64,000 nucleotides of DNA from JANJTY01 sp038257155 (GTDB taxonomy: Bacteria > Pseudomonadota > Gammaproteobacteria > Xanthomonadales > Xanthomonadaceae): NCBI GenBank assembly GCA_038257155.1, contig JBBSJP010000006.1, forward strand, positions 1 through 64,000. The letters are read 5' to 3'. Below, piece after piece: positions 43,806 through 51,920 of this stretch (position 1 is the first letter of the stretch; every line of letters starts with the position of its first letter). A program made the position numbers and the translations under genes. The notes beneath the pieces are model-generated. The model worked only from the letters and a program-made list of their open reading frames with translations. It was not told where the DNA came from and did no database searches.

Positions 43806-44491
43806 CAGCGCCAAGCGGAACGATTCTTGTGGTCGAGGACGAGATCAAGATCGCCGAGCTGCTGGCCGACTATTTCCGCAAGGCCGAGTTCAACGTTCAG
43901 CAGCTCCACACCGGCGTCGGCGTGGTTGAGTGGGTGACACGGAATTCGCCGGCGCTGGTGCTGCTGGATGTCATGCTGCCGGAGGTCGACGGGCTGTCCA
44001 TATGTCGCGAACTGCGACGCAACAGCAGCGTGCCTATCATGCTGGTTACCGCGCGGGTCGAAGAGCTGGATCGCCTGCTGGGTCTCGAACTTGGCGCCGA
44101 TGACTACATCTGCAAACCATTCAGCCCGCGCGAAGTAGTGGCCCGGGCGCGGGCGGTGTTGCGGCGCGGCGAACGGCTGTTGAATCGAGCTGACCCCGCC
44201 GCCTATGCCGGCATCCGCATCGACCAGGAAGGTTATCGCGCCTGGCTCGGACAAGCATTGCTGGATCTGACGCCTGTCGAATTCCGCCTGCTGCAAACGC
44301 TGTTGCGTCATCCCGGCCGCGTGTTCTCGCGCGCTGACCTTGTCGGGGCGGTGTATCTGGATCATCGGGTAGTGACAGATCGAACTGTCGATACCCACGT
44401 CAAGAATTTGCGTCGCAAGCTGGCTGAAGCCGACGCATCGGGCGCTGACCTGATCGAATCCGTGTACGGCATGGGTTACCGCCTCGGCTGA
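43802..44491 (+). CDS. OmpR-family response regulator, BaeR-like
   Basis: The 229-residue product has a receiver (VVEDE at 11-14, phospho-acceptor D56 in LVLLDVMLPEVDG, T/K in VTAR and CKPFSP) and a C-terminal winged helix (LTPVEFRLLQTLLRHPGRVFSR, VDTHVKNLRRKL, ESVYGMGYRL). It closely resembles BaeR in sequence character. It is translationally coupled to the kinase (ATGA). It probably controls the EF-hand and peroxidase genes just downstream, among others; that is inference from position. Confidence 0.94.
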   Translation: MTAPSGTILVVEDEIKIAELLADYFRKAEFNVQQLHTGVGVVEWVTRNSPALVLLDVMLPEVDGLSICRELRRNSSVPIMLVTARVEELDRLLGLELGADDYICKPFSPREVVARARAVLRRGERLLNRADPAAYAGIRIDQEGYRAWLGQALLDLTPVEFRLLQTLLRHPGRVFSRADLVGAVYLDHRVVTDRTVDTHVKNLRRKLAEADASGADLIESVYGMGYRLG

Positions 44492-44611
44492 TAGACAGGT
44501 CATGCGGGTTCGCATCGCGATCTCCTCATTTTCTTCACGTTGCCCCCATCGTCACTGCGAAATGCGCTCGCAAGCTGTTCTCCGTACCCCCGAAAGATCA
44601 GGAGAGCCGCC

Positions 44612-45118
44612 ATGAACGATCTGAGCACAGCATGTCACCGAGGCCGCGCCCGTTTTCCGGCACTGCTTGTACTGGCATTGTCCATGGCGCTGCCGGCCAG
44701 CGTCATCGCCGCGCCTGGGCATGAGCGTCATCCAGGGCCGCCGGGTATTCCGCCGCACATGGATAGCAATGGCGACGCCACGCTCAGTCGAAGCGAGTTC
44801 GATGCCAGCGCCAGCCGCCGCTTCGCCGAAGAGGATCAGAATGGCGACGGCCGGATCACACCTGAAGAGTTGTTGGCCGGCGAGCAGGCACGCCGCGAGC
44901 GCGACCAGGTCCAACGTCAGCGCAATCACTTCGATCACATGGACGTCAATGCTGATGGCGTGGTCGATAGCGCCGAGTTCAGCGCGATGGTAGCGGGCCA
45001 TTTCGATCACATGGATCGCAACGGTGACGGACTGGTGGATGCCAGCGAATGGCGTCCGCCAGGTCCGCCGCCGCATGGCTCGCAGAGAGCGCGGCAGGCA
45101 CCCAGGAGGCAGCCATGA
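44612..45118 (+). CDS. Exported four-EF-hand protein
   Basis: The 168-residue product has a signal peptide (ALLVLALSMALPASVIAAPG) and four calcium-binding loops: DSNGDATLSRSE, DQNGDGRITPEE, DVNADGVVDSAE and DRNGDGLVDASE. All have the acidic residues at positions 1, 3, 5 and 12, so calcium binding is likely, in the periplasm. The C terminus is basic and Pro rich. A GGAG site precedes the ATG. The stop overlaps the start of the di-haem peroxidase by four bases, so the two are co-translated. Confidence 0.9.
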   Translation: MNDLSTACHRGRARFPALLVLALSMALPASVIAAPGHERHPGPPGIPPHMDSNGDATLSRSEFDASASRRFAEEDQNGDGRITPEELLAGEQARRERDQVQRQRNHFDHMDVNADGVVDSAEFSAMVAGHFDHMDRNGDGLVDASEWRPPGPPPHGSQRARQAPRRQP

Positions 45119-46272
45119 ACCGCGTCGCACACGCACTTCGTGCCGCATGGCTGCTGGCCGCGCTGGGCTGCGCGCCGGCAGGCGTTTCTGCTGCCAATGG
45201 CGGCCCCAGCCTGCCTGCGGTGCTCGATGACTATGTCGGTTACGCCGAGGACGATCTGCCGCCACATTTTCGCCAGATCCTGCCGGGCGGAACAGTCACT
45301 GACTCCGACAACACGCCAATCGACAATCCGCTGACCAACAGCGGAGCCACGCTGGGACGCGTGCTGTTTTACGATCCACGGCTTTCGGCCAATGACAGCA
45401 CCTCGTGCGCGTCCTGCCACCTCCAGGAAACCGGGTTTTCCGACTCGTTGACCAGGAGCATCGGCTTCGAAGGGGCCCTTACAAACCGCCACTCCATGGG
45501 TCTGTCCAACGCACGGTTTTACAGCAGCGGGCATTTCCGCTGGGACGAGCAGGCCGAGCAGTTGGAGGACCAGGCGCTGTTGCCGATCCAGGATGCCGGC
45601 GAAATGGGCATGACCCTGCCCGATCTGGTCGACAAGCTGTCCGCCGAGCCGTTCTATGCGCCCTTGTTCGAGGCGGCGTTTGGCAGCAGCCAGATTACCT
45701 CGGAACGGATTGCGCTGGCGCTGTCGCAGTTCGTACGTTCGATGGTGGCCTACAGCAGCAAGTTTGATACGGCTTTTGCCGGGGGTGGCCCGCCCAATTT
45801 CCAGGGCGTCTTTACCGCTCAGGAGTTCATTGGCTTGCAGCTGTTCCAGCCCGTGCCCGGTGCCACCGTGCAATCGGTGGGATGCAATCGTTGCCACACG
45901 ACGGTTGCACAGATTGGTGACCAGGCGAGCAACACCGGTCTGGACGCGACCATCACCGATGTCGGCGCGGGCAACGGTCGCTTCAAGGTGCCGTCATTGA
46001 GGAATATCGCCGTGGGGGCGCCGTACATGCACGACGGCCGCTTCAACACGCTGGCCGAGGTGGTGGAATTCTACAACTCCGGTGTGCAGGCCAATCCGAA
46101 TCTCGACCCGCGTCTGCGTGCCGGGCCGGGCGGGCCACCGCTGCGGCTCAACCTCACAACCCAAGAGAAGGCGGCACTGGTTGCCTTCCTCACTACGCTC
46201 ACCGACGAGCGGCTGCTGACTGAGCGGATGTTTTCAGATCCATTCCCGCTGTTTCACGACAGCTTCGAGTGA
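45115..46272 (+). CDS. Di-haem cytochrome c peroxidase / MauG family protein
   Basis: The 385-residue exported product has a signal peptide and two c-type haem sites, CASCH (Cys98, Cys101, His102) and CNRCH (Cys257, Cys260, His261). Family blocks include LGRVLFYDPRLSANDS, RHSMGLSNARF, WDEQAEQLEDQA and VPSLRNIAVGAPYMHDGRFNTL (in pieces), as in bacterial cytochrome c peroxidases that bind calcium between the haem domains. It would reduce periplasmic peroxide or oxidise a partner protein. The tail FHDSFE is similar to tails of other secreted proteins here. It is coupled to an EF-hand protein. Confidence 0.92.
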   Translation: MNRVAHALRAAWLLAALGCAPAGVSAANGGPSLPAVLDDYVGYAEDDLPPHFRQILPGGTVTDSDNTPIDNPLTNSGATLGRVLFYDPRLSANDSTSCASCHLQETGFSDSLTRSIGFEGALTNRHSMGLSNARFYSSGHFRWDEQAEQLEDQALLPIQDAGEMGMTLPDLVDKLSAEPFYAPLFEAAFGSSQITSERIALALSQFVRSMVAYSSKFDTAFAGGGPPNFQGVFTAQEFIGLQLFQPVPGATVQSVGCNRCHTTVAQIGDQASNTGLDATITDVGAGNGRFKVPSLRNIAVGAPYMHDGRFNTLAEVVEFYNSGVQANPNLDPRLRAGPGGPPLRLNLTTQEKAALVAFLTTLTDERLLTERMFSDPFPLFHDSFE

Positions 46273-46353
46273 CCCTGGAAACCCGACGCTATTCATGGCG
46301 CTGGCTCATCTGATCGCCTCGTGCCATCCAGGTCGGCGCACTGCGGGCCGCAC

Positions 46354-47010
46354 TCAAAGCTTGATCAAACGGTAGGCCACGGTGTGCAGTGGTCCAACAC
46401 CAGCCTCGGCGAAGCGCGGTTCACTGGCCAGGATGTCGTGGCGATCCAGCAGTTCCACAGTCCACGCCGGCTCGAACCGCTGGCGCACTTCGTTTTCGTC
46501 CACGCTGAACGGCGGACCGGCCTTCTCATCCTGCGGAAACTCCAGGGTGATCAGCAGGCCGGTGCAGCCGGCGGGCAGCTGTCCGTAGACCACATCAACG
46601 TAGCGCTGGCGCAGTTCGGGCGGCAGGGCAATCAAGGCAGCACGGTCGTAGACCGCCGCCACGTTGATGAGATCGGCGGACTCAAGTGCGAATACATCGC
46701 CACACCAAAGCGTGATGTCGGGGGCAGAGAACACCGTGAACGCGCCGCGTTGATATTCGGTCGGTTCCAGACCCTGCTCGGCGAAGAAGGCCGTGCAGGC
46801 CATGCCGGACAGCTCCACGCCTATCACCGGATGTCCTGCGGATGCCAGCCAGGCCATGTCGAGGCTCTTGCCGCAAAGCGGCACCAGCACCGTACTGCCG
46901 CTGGCCACATGGAGCCCGGGCCAGTGCTTGTTGAGCAGGCGATCGACCTCGTGCTGGTGCCAGCCGATCTGGCCTTCGGCCCAGCGCTGCTTCCAGAATT
47001 CCGGCTGCAT
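46354..47010 (-). CDS. tpm: Thiopurine S-methyltransferase family protein
   Basis: The 218-residue product is a bacterial TPMT: WKQRWAEGQIGWHQ, VLVPLCGKSLDMAWLA and GVELSGMACTAFF are diagnostic, with NVAAVYDRAALIALP and LLITLEFPQ. In bacteria these SAM-dependent enzymes methylate tellurite, selenium compounds or thiols. The start shares one base with the parC stop, so it is likely on the parC mRNA. Confidence 0.95.
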   Translation of the reverse strand: MQPEFWKQRWAEGQIGWHQHEVDRLLNKHWPGLHVASGSTVLVPLCGKSLDMAWLASAGHPVIGVELSGMACTAFFAEQGLEPTEYQRGAFTVFSAPDITLWCGDVFALESADLINVAAVYDRAALIALPPELRQRYVDVVYGQLPAGCTGLLITLEFPQDEKAGPPFSVDENEVRQRFEPAWTVELLDRHDILASEPRFAEAGVGPLHTVAYRLIKL

Positions 47011-49256
47011 CAGCTGGCCTCGGCGCGGTCGACGCGCTGGAAGCCACGCGGCAGCATGTGACCGCGCTGCGCGCGGCTGCCGCTGTAGGCCTGCAGATCA
47101 CGCCAGGACAGGATCAGCTTGCGCTGACCGCAGTAAAGCGTGAGCTCGCCGCCACTGCGTACACTGGCCGCGGCCACCACCAGTTCATCGCCGGACTTCA
47201 GCTTGGCGGGCGGGATGTTGATCAGCTTGTTGCCCTTGCCCTTGTCGAGCTCGGGGAGTTCGGCGATCGGGAAGGCCAGCAGATGGCCGGCGCTGGTCAC
47301 CGCGACCACAAGGTCGGTCTGTGCGTCATTCACCGGAATCGGCGCCAGCGCCACGCCCTTGTCCGGATTCAGCAGGGCCTTGCCGGCCTTCTGTCGACCG
47401 ACGAAATTCTCGAAGCGCGTGGTGAAGCCGTAACCGAAGCTGCCCAGCAGCAGGAAGCGTTGATCGTTCTCGCCGCAGGCGATGCCGACGAAGCTGGCGC
47501 CGGCCGGCAAGGTAAAGCGGCCGGTCAGCGGCTCGCCATTGCCACGCGCCGAGGGCAGGGTGTGGGCGAGGGTCGAATAGGCCCGGCCGCTGCTGTCGAG
47601 CAAGGCCACCTGCTGCGTGCTGCGGCCGCGTGCCGCCGCCAACAGGCTGTCGCCTTCTCGGTAGCTAAGCGATGCGGCGTCCACCTCGTGGCCCTTGGCG
47701 GCGCGGATCCAGCCCTTTTGCGACAGCACCACGGTGACCGGCTCGCTCGGCACCAGATCGGTTTCCGACAGGGCCTGCGCCACTTCGCGTTCGACCAGCG
47801 GGGAGCGGCGCGCGTCGCCGTGCTTCTTGGCATCGGCCAGCAGCTCGTCGCGGATCAGCTTCTTCAGCTTGGCCTTGGAGGCCAGCGTGGCCTGGATTTG
47901 TTCACGCTCCTTGGCCAGCGCGTCCTGCTCTCCGCGGATCTTCATCTCTTCCAGCCGCGCCAACTGGCGCAGCTTGGTGTCGAGGATGTAGTCGGTCTGT
48001 TCCTCGGACAGGCCGAAGCGTGCCATCAGCACCGGCTTGGGCTCGTCCTCGCTGCGGATGATGCGGATCACCTCGTCGATATTGAGGTAGGCGATCAACA
48101 GGCCGTCGAGCAGGTGCAGGCGGCGTTCGACCTTGTCGAGGCGGTGCTTCAGGCGGCGCACCACGGTGTCGCTGCGAAAGCTCAGCCACTCCGCGAGGAA
48201 GGACTTGAGGTTCTTCACCTGCGGCCGGCCATCCAGGCCGATCACGTTGAAGTTGACCCGGTGGCTCTTTTCCAGATCGGTGGTGGCGAACATGTGACCC
48301 ATCAGCTGGTCCACATCAACGCGATTGGAACGCATCACCAGCACGATGCGGGTCGGCGTGGTGTGGTCGGATTCGTCGCGCAGGTCTTCCAGCCAGGGCA
48401 GTTTCTTGGCGCGCATCTGCTGGGCGATCTGCTCCATCACCTTGCTCGGCGACACCTGATGCGGCAGGGCATTGATGACCAGGTTCTGGCCTTCCTTCAC
48501 GAAGGTGGCGCGGGTGCGCACGCTGCCGTGGCCGGTCTCGTAGATCTTCAGCAGGTCGGCGCGCGGCGTGATGATCTCGGCTTCGGTCGGGTAATCCGGA
48601 CCGCGCACGTGTTCGGCCAGATCGGCCACCGTGGCATCCGGATCATCCAGCAGGCGGATGCAGGCGCTGACCACTTCGTTGAGGTTGTGCGGCGGCACAT
48701 CGGTCGCCATGCCCACAGCGATGCCGGTGGTGCCGTTCAGCAGCAGATGCGGCAGGCGTGCTGGCAGCCAGCTCGGCTCTTCCAGCGTGCCGTCGAAGTT
48801 GGGTGTCCAATCGACCGTGCCCTGGCCCAGCTCGCCCAGCAATACCTCGGCCAGCGGGGTGAGCTTGGACTCGGTGTAGCGCATGGCCGCGAAGGATTTC
48901 GGGTCGTCGCTGGAGCCGAAGTTGCCCTGCCCGTTGATCAGCGGATAGCGGTAGGAGAACGGCTGCGCCATCAGCACCAGGGCTTCATAGCAGGCCGAGT
49001 CGCCGTGCGGATGGAACTTGCCGATCACGTCACCCACGGTGCGCGCGGATTTCTTCGGCTTGGACGCCGCCGACAGGCCCAGCTCGCTCATCGCGTAGAT
49101 GATGCGGCGCTGCACAGGCTTCAGGCCGTCGCCGAGGAAGGGCAGGGCGCGGTCGAGCACCACGTACATCGAGTAGTCGAGATAGGCGCGCTCGGCGTAT
49201 TCGCGCAGCGGAATCTGCTCGAAACCGTGGAAAGTTGGGCGGATCAGGTCGGTCAT
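47010..49256 (-). CDS. parC: DNA topoisomerase IV subunit A
   Basis: ParC carries the breakage-reunion tyrosine and decatenates chromosomes with ParE. The 748-residue product has the quinolone-resistance region HPHGDSACYEALV with wild-type Ser and Glu at the usual mutated positions, the catalytic Tyr in AAMRYTESKL, and NGTTGIAVGMATDVPPHN. Its C-terminal domain is a ParC-type broken propeller without the GyrA box, consistent with ParC rather than GyrA. No parE is in the window. Confidence 0.97.
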   Translation of the reverse strand: MTDLIRPTFHGFEQIPLREYAERAYLDYSMYVVLDRALPFLGDGLKPVQRRIIYAMSELGLSAASKPKKSARTVGDVIGKFHPHGDSACYEALVLMAQPFSYRYPLINGQGNFGSSDDPKSFAAMRYTESKLTPLAEVLLGELGQGTVDWTPNFDGTLEEPSWLPARLPHLLLNGTTGIAVGMATDVPPHNLNEVVSACIRLLDDPDATVADLAEHVRGPDYPTEAEIITPRADLLKIYETGHGSVRTRATFVKEGQNLVINALPHQVSPSKVMEQIAQQMRAKKLPWLEDLRDESDHTTPTRIVLVMRSNRVDVDQLMGHMFATTDLEKSHRVNFNVIGLDGRPQVKNLKSFLAEWLSFRSDTVVRRLKHRLDKVERRLHLLDGLLIAYLNIDEVIRIIRSEDEPKPVLMARFGLSEEQTDYILDTKLRQLARLEEMKIRGEQDALAKEREQIQATLASKAKLKKLIRDELLADAKKHGDARRSPLVEREVAQALSETDLVPSEPVTVVLSQKGWIRAAKGHEVDAASLSYREGDSLLAAARGRSTQQVALLDSSGRAYSTLAHTLPSARGNGEPLTGRFTLPAGASFVGIACGENDQRFLLLGSFGYGFTTRFENFVGRQKAGKALLNPDKGVALAPIPVNDAQTDLVVAVTSAGHLLAFPIAELPELDKGKGNKLINIPPAKLKSGDELVVAAASVRSGGELTLYCGQRKLILSWRDLQAYSGSRAQRGHMLPRGFQRVDRAEAS

Positions 49257-49293
49257 GCGGTCTGTATCGGGTGCGCTTGCCAGGGAGCCGGGG

Positions 49294-49299
49294 ATTCTA
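49294..49299 (-). promoter_or_regulatory. Candidate -10 box for parC
   Basis: TAGAAT on the minus strand lies 38 bases before the parC start. The -35 position falls inside the inverted repeat at 49307-49333, so that repeat could act as an operator for parC. Confidence 0.3.
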
Positions 49300-49306
49300 C
49301 CGGCAT

Positions 49307-49338
49307 GGTGACTCTTGCGCCGGTTGAGTCACCTTTTT
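49307..49338 (+). terminator. Perfect inverted repeat followed by T5 between parC and M61-like gene
   Basis: GGTGACTC and GAGTCACC are perfect 8-bp arms around an 11-base loop, directly followed by TTTTT. Read rightward it looks like an intrinsic terminator placed upstream of the divergent peptidase gene; it may equally be an operator in the divergent promoter region. Confidence 0.5.
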
Positions 49339-49409
49339 CACCAAAGAGCTGCAACCGCACGCTGCCATGCCGTATCTCCTTCGCATTCTTGACAGTTCCG
49401 GAGTTTCTG

Positions 49410-50966
49410 ATGCGTCGCTTGATGTTGCTTCTGGTCACCTTGTTCCTGTTGGCCGCGGTGGCCTATCACTACCGTTTCCAATGGCTGCCGCGCGCGGAGT
49501 ACGACGGCTTGCCCAACCAGTACCTGGTCACGATTGATGATGCCGGCGGTCGGGCCGAGGTTGAAGCATCGATCTGGGTCGACTCGAACTATCTCTCGAT
49601 GTTCGGAGTGCAGCCGATCGAGGGCCTGCCGAACGGGCACGCAGACCTGGTCGAGGATCTTGAAGTGAAGAATGCGGCAGGCGACCGGCTGAGTCCGCGC
49701 TCACTCGGGCTGGGTGACTACGAAGTCCGTCCAGGTCAACGCCTGCAGCTGCGCTACTCAGTGCGCCTGGATCACGATGCCCATCACTGGCCGGTCGGCA
49801 AGGAGGAAGTCGCCTACCGTACCGAGGACGGCTGGCTATTCAATCTGTCCACCCTGCTGTTTGCCGACGGTGGCCCCGCGGCACTGGGCGAGATGCAGAT
49901 CCGCTTCGAGCTGCCCGAGGGCTGGCAGGCGCACACGCCCTGGGAGCCGGCCGAAGGCACACACGCGTTCCAGATGGCGACGCGACGCGAGCTGCTGAAC
50001 AACGTGGCCTTCTTTGGTCGCGCCCATGTGGAAACCATCGAGGCCGGTGGTGTGCAGATCGCCCTGGTTCTGGGTCGGCGCTACCGCGATGCCGTGCCGC
50101 AGTTCCGCGATCTGCTCGATCGCCAGGCCGGCACCTACGCCGAGCTGTTCGCCGGGCAGCCGCTGGCGCGACGCTACCTGGTGGTGGTCAACGAGGGTGA
50201 GATCGGCGACGGCGGCGCCTTCAGCAACAGCTTCAGCCAGCTCATCGTGGGCGATGCCGACGACGCCGGCCGCGTGGTCTGGGGCCACACCATGGCCCAC
50301 GAGCTGCTGCACTTCTGGAATGGACTGAGCCTGGTTCCAGCCGACGATCAGGAAGAGTGGTTCAAGGAGGGCGTCACCGATTACCTGACCATTGCCACGC
50401 TGGCGCAGAACGGCTTCTACGACGAAGCTCTGGTGCTGAAGCGCTTTGAACTTCACCAGCAGCGCCAGGTGCTGGCGCGGATGCTGCAGCGCCTGGACAT
50501 GAGCGTGCGCGAAGCAGGACGCAACAAGCAGCCCAATCGACTGCTGGTGTACGGCGGTGGCGCCATCACTGCCCTGGCGATTGACGCCGAACTGCGCAGC
50601 CGCAGCCAGGACCGGCACAGCCTGGCTGACCTGGTGGCCCTGCTTTACACCGAGTTCGGTCGCGCCGGAGCGCGCTACAGCCTGGACGACATTCGTCGCC
50701 TGGCGCAGGAAGGACTGGGAGTCGACCTGTCCCCGGTGTTGCAGCAGACAGTGGAGTCAACCGGCCTGATCGACCCACATCCGGCTCTGGCTGCGTTCGG
50801 GCTGCGCATGCACAGCTTCGCCGAAGAGATTTATCTGAGTCGTGATCCAGGCGCCAGCGGGGCCGCGCAAGCGCGCTTCGCGGCGGCATTTGAAAAGCGA
50901 GGCCAGGGTACCTTTTCCATAGCATCAGACGCATCTTCGAGGGTGAAGCAGGAAAAGGTACTCTGA
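49410..50966 (+). CDS. M61/M1-like zinc metallopeptidase
   Basis: The 518-residue product has an N-terminal signal or anchor (LMLLLVTLFLLAAVAYHY), a beta-rich domain and a gluzincin site: H297-E-L-L-H301 with FWN after it, and the third ligand Glu320 in EWFKEGVTDYLT. The HExxHxWN form is typical of M61 (glycyl aminopeptidase) rather than classical M1. The chosen ATG has GGAG upstream; a much longer open frame runs back through parC antisense and is not real. The last ~20 residues (GQGTFSIASDASSRVKQEKVL in two parts) derive from a repeat, so the native C terminus may have been replaced. Confidence 0.82.
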   Translation: MRRLMLLLVTLFLLAAVAYHYRFQWLPRAEYDGLPNQYLVTIDDAGGRAEVEASIWVDSNYLSMFGVQPIEGLPNGHADLVEDLEVKNAAGDRLSPRSLGLGDYEVRPGQRLQLRYSVRLDHDAHHWPVGKEEVAYRTEDGWLFNLSTLLFADGGPAALGEMQIRFELPEGWQAHTPWEPAEGTHAFQMATRRELLNNVAFFGRAHVETIEAGGVQIALVLGRRYRDAVPQFRDLLDRQAGTYAELFAGQPLARRYLVVVNEGEIGDGGAFSNSFSQLIVGDADDAGRVVWGHTMAHELLHFWNGLSLVPADDQEEWFKEGVTDYLTIATLAQNGFYDEALVLKRFELHQQRQVLARMLQRLDMSVREAGRNKQPNRLLVYGGGAITALAIDAELRSRSQDRHSLADLVALLYTEFGRAGARYSLDDIRRLAQEGLGVDLSPVLQQTVESTGLIDPHPALAAFGLRMHSFAEEIYLSRDPGASGAAQARFAAAFEKRGQGTFSIASDASSRVKQEKVL

Positions 50967-50975
50967 CCCGAATTC
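50905..50975. repeat. Palindromic repeat at 3' end of the M61-like gene
   Basis: GGTACCTTTTCC at 50908-50919 and GGAAAAGGTACT near 50951-50962 form inverted arms of a ~55-base unit; the right side continues CTGACCCGAATT. The reverse complement reads GGGTCAGAGTACCTTTTCC, a form I recall as a recurrent intergenic repeat in Xanthomonadales, sometimes near REP-associated transposases. It supplies the stop codon of the M61-like gene. Confidence 0.55.
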
Positions 50976-50999
50976 TTTTCAGGCGGGAGTTCAGCTGCA

Positions 51000-51506
51000 A
51001 TGCAAGCCACGCCGGGCGATTCGTATCCCGAAGAAGAGTGGGAAGTCTGGTACGTCGATACATTCGACCGTGACTTCCCGCCTCGGCGCGAGGTCGGCGG
51101 CCGGGGGCTGGTTCACGGTCTGGTGGAGCTGTGGGCTCGACATATGTTCGAGAGCGTGCTGCCCGACGGCAAGCGCGGCTTTTCGAGTTTTCATCTCAAA
51201 TGGAAGCAGGGCCGCGTGATGATTGACGGCGACCTGGAGGGTGCCCAGCGCCTTCGCGAGTGGTTGTTTGGAGAGAAGGAAACCACGTACTCAAGCGCTG
51301 TTGAAGAAGCCGACCCCTTGTTGCTCAAGAAGTTGGCTACTGCCCACGCGCGCCTTATCGAAAGGCAGGAGAAGGCGGAACGGCTTCTCGCGATTGCGCT
51401 CAAAGCAGAAGACAAGGCGGATTGCTCCAGCAAGCTCGACGAAGAAATACGGAACCTGCGGGCGGAGCAATACGCCTCGCAATCGCGCTCCCAGGGACCT
51501 TTCTGA
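51000..51506 (+). CDS. Hypothetical protein, 168 residues
   Basis: I do not recognise this product. It begins 33 bases after the M61-like stop, immediately after the repeat; GGGAG lies about 13 bases before the ATG. The N-terminal half is aromatic and acidic (EEEWEVWYVDTFDRDFPP, GLVHGLVELWARHMFE). The C-terminal half is a helical, charged region that looks like a coiled coil (LIERQEKAERLLAIALKAEDKAD). Codon use is a little less GC-biased than neighbours. Some chance it is a transferred cargo gene. Confidence 0.5.
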   Translation: MQATPGDSYPEEEWEVWYVDTFDRDFPPRREVGGRGLVHGLVELWARHMFESVLPDGKRGFSSFHLKWKQGRVMIDGDLEGAQRLREWLFGEKETTYSSAVEEADPLLLKKLATAHARLIERQEKAERLLAIALKAEDKADCSSKLDEEIRNLRAEQYASQSRSQGPF

Positions 51507-51920
51507 GCTCGGCAGCGCTCGGCGCCAAGCCGAGGTGCCTTGAAACGTGCGCGGAGAGCGGCTCCACCTCCGATCTGCCCGGTTGATGAACGCGCAGGGT
51601 CCTCCCGCAGCGTATGCGTAGAGGGGCTGAAGCGGACCTTCGGCGCGCGCCGCTTCGATGAGAGCGGAGGGACCAGTGGGGGCCAGATCATCGATCGGCG
51701 GCGTTCGTCGACTGTGCGACGGTCGTTGTTTGCCTTGCCGGCAGCCGGGGCTGCATCGGGGTTCTAATCCTTGTGTTCCGCCCGTCGGTTGTCGAAAACC
51801 GCCGTTCGCAACCTGGCGTCAAGACTTCGCAACGTGGGGGAAAACCTGGCCAGCGCCTCCGGCCTAGTCTGTCCATCGGCGAACGCGCACTGCTCACGCC
51901 CAACCACCCGGAGACTTGCC
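51507..51920. other. Intergenic region with no clear gene
   Basis: This 414-base stretch shows no coding frame with a ribosome site. It contains only weak promoter-like words and the GGAG ribosome site for the following gene at 51910-51913. No strong hairpin was seen. Confidence 0.5.

Noticed and set aside
49389..49394. Perfect TTGACA as -35 box for the M61-like gene
   Set aside because: A -10 box at 17 bases would fall inside the coding start (GCGTCG), with no AT-rich hexamer there.
47058..49409. Huge open frame antisense to parC joined to the M61-like gene
   Set aside because: Its residues mirror parC codons on the other strand; the signal/anchor sequence and ribosome site at 49410 mark the true start.
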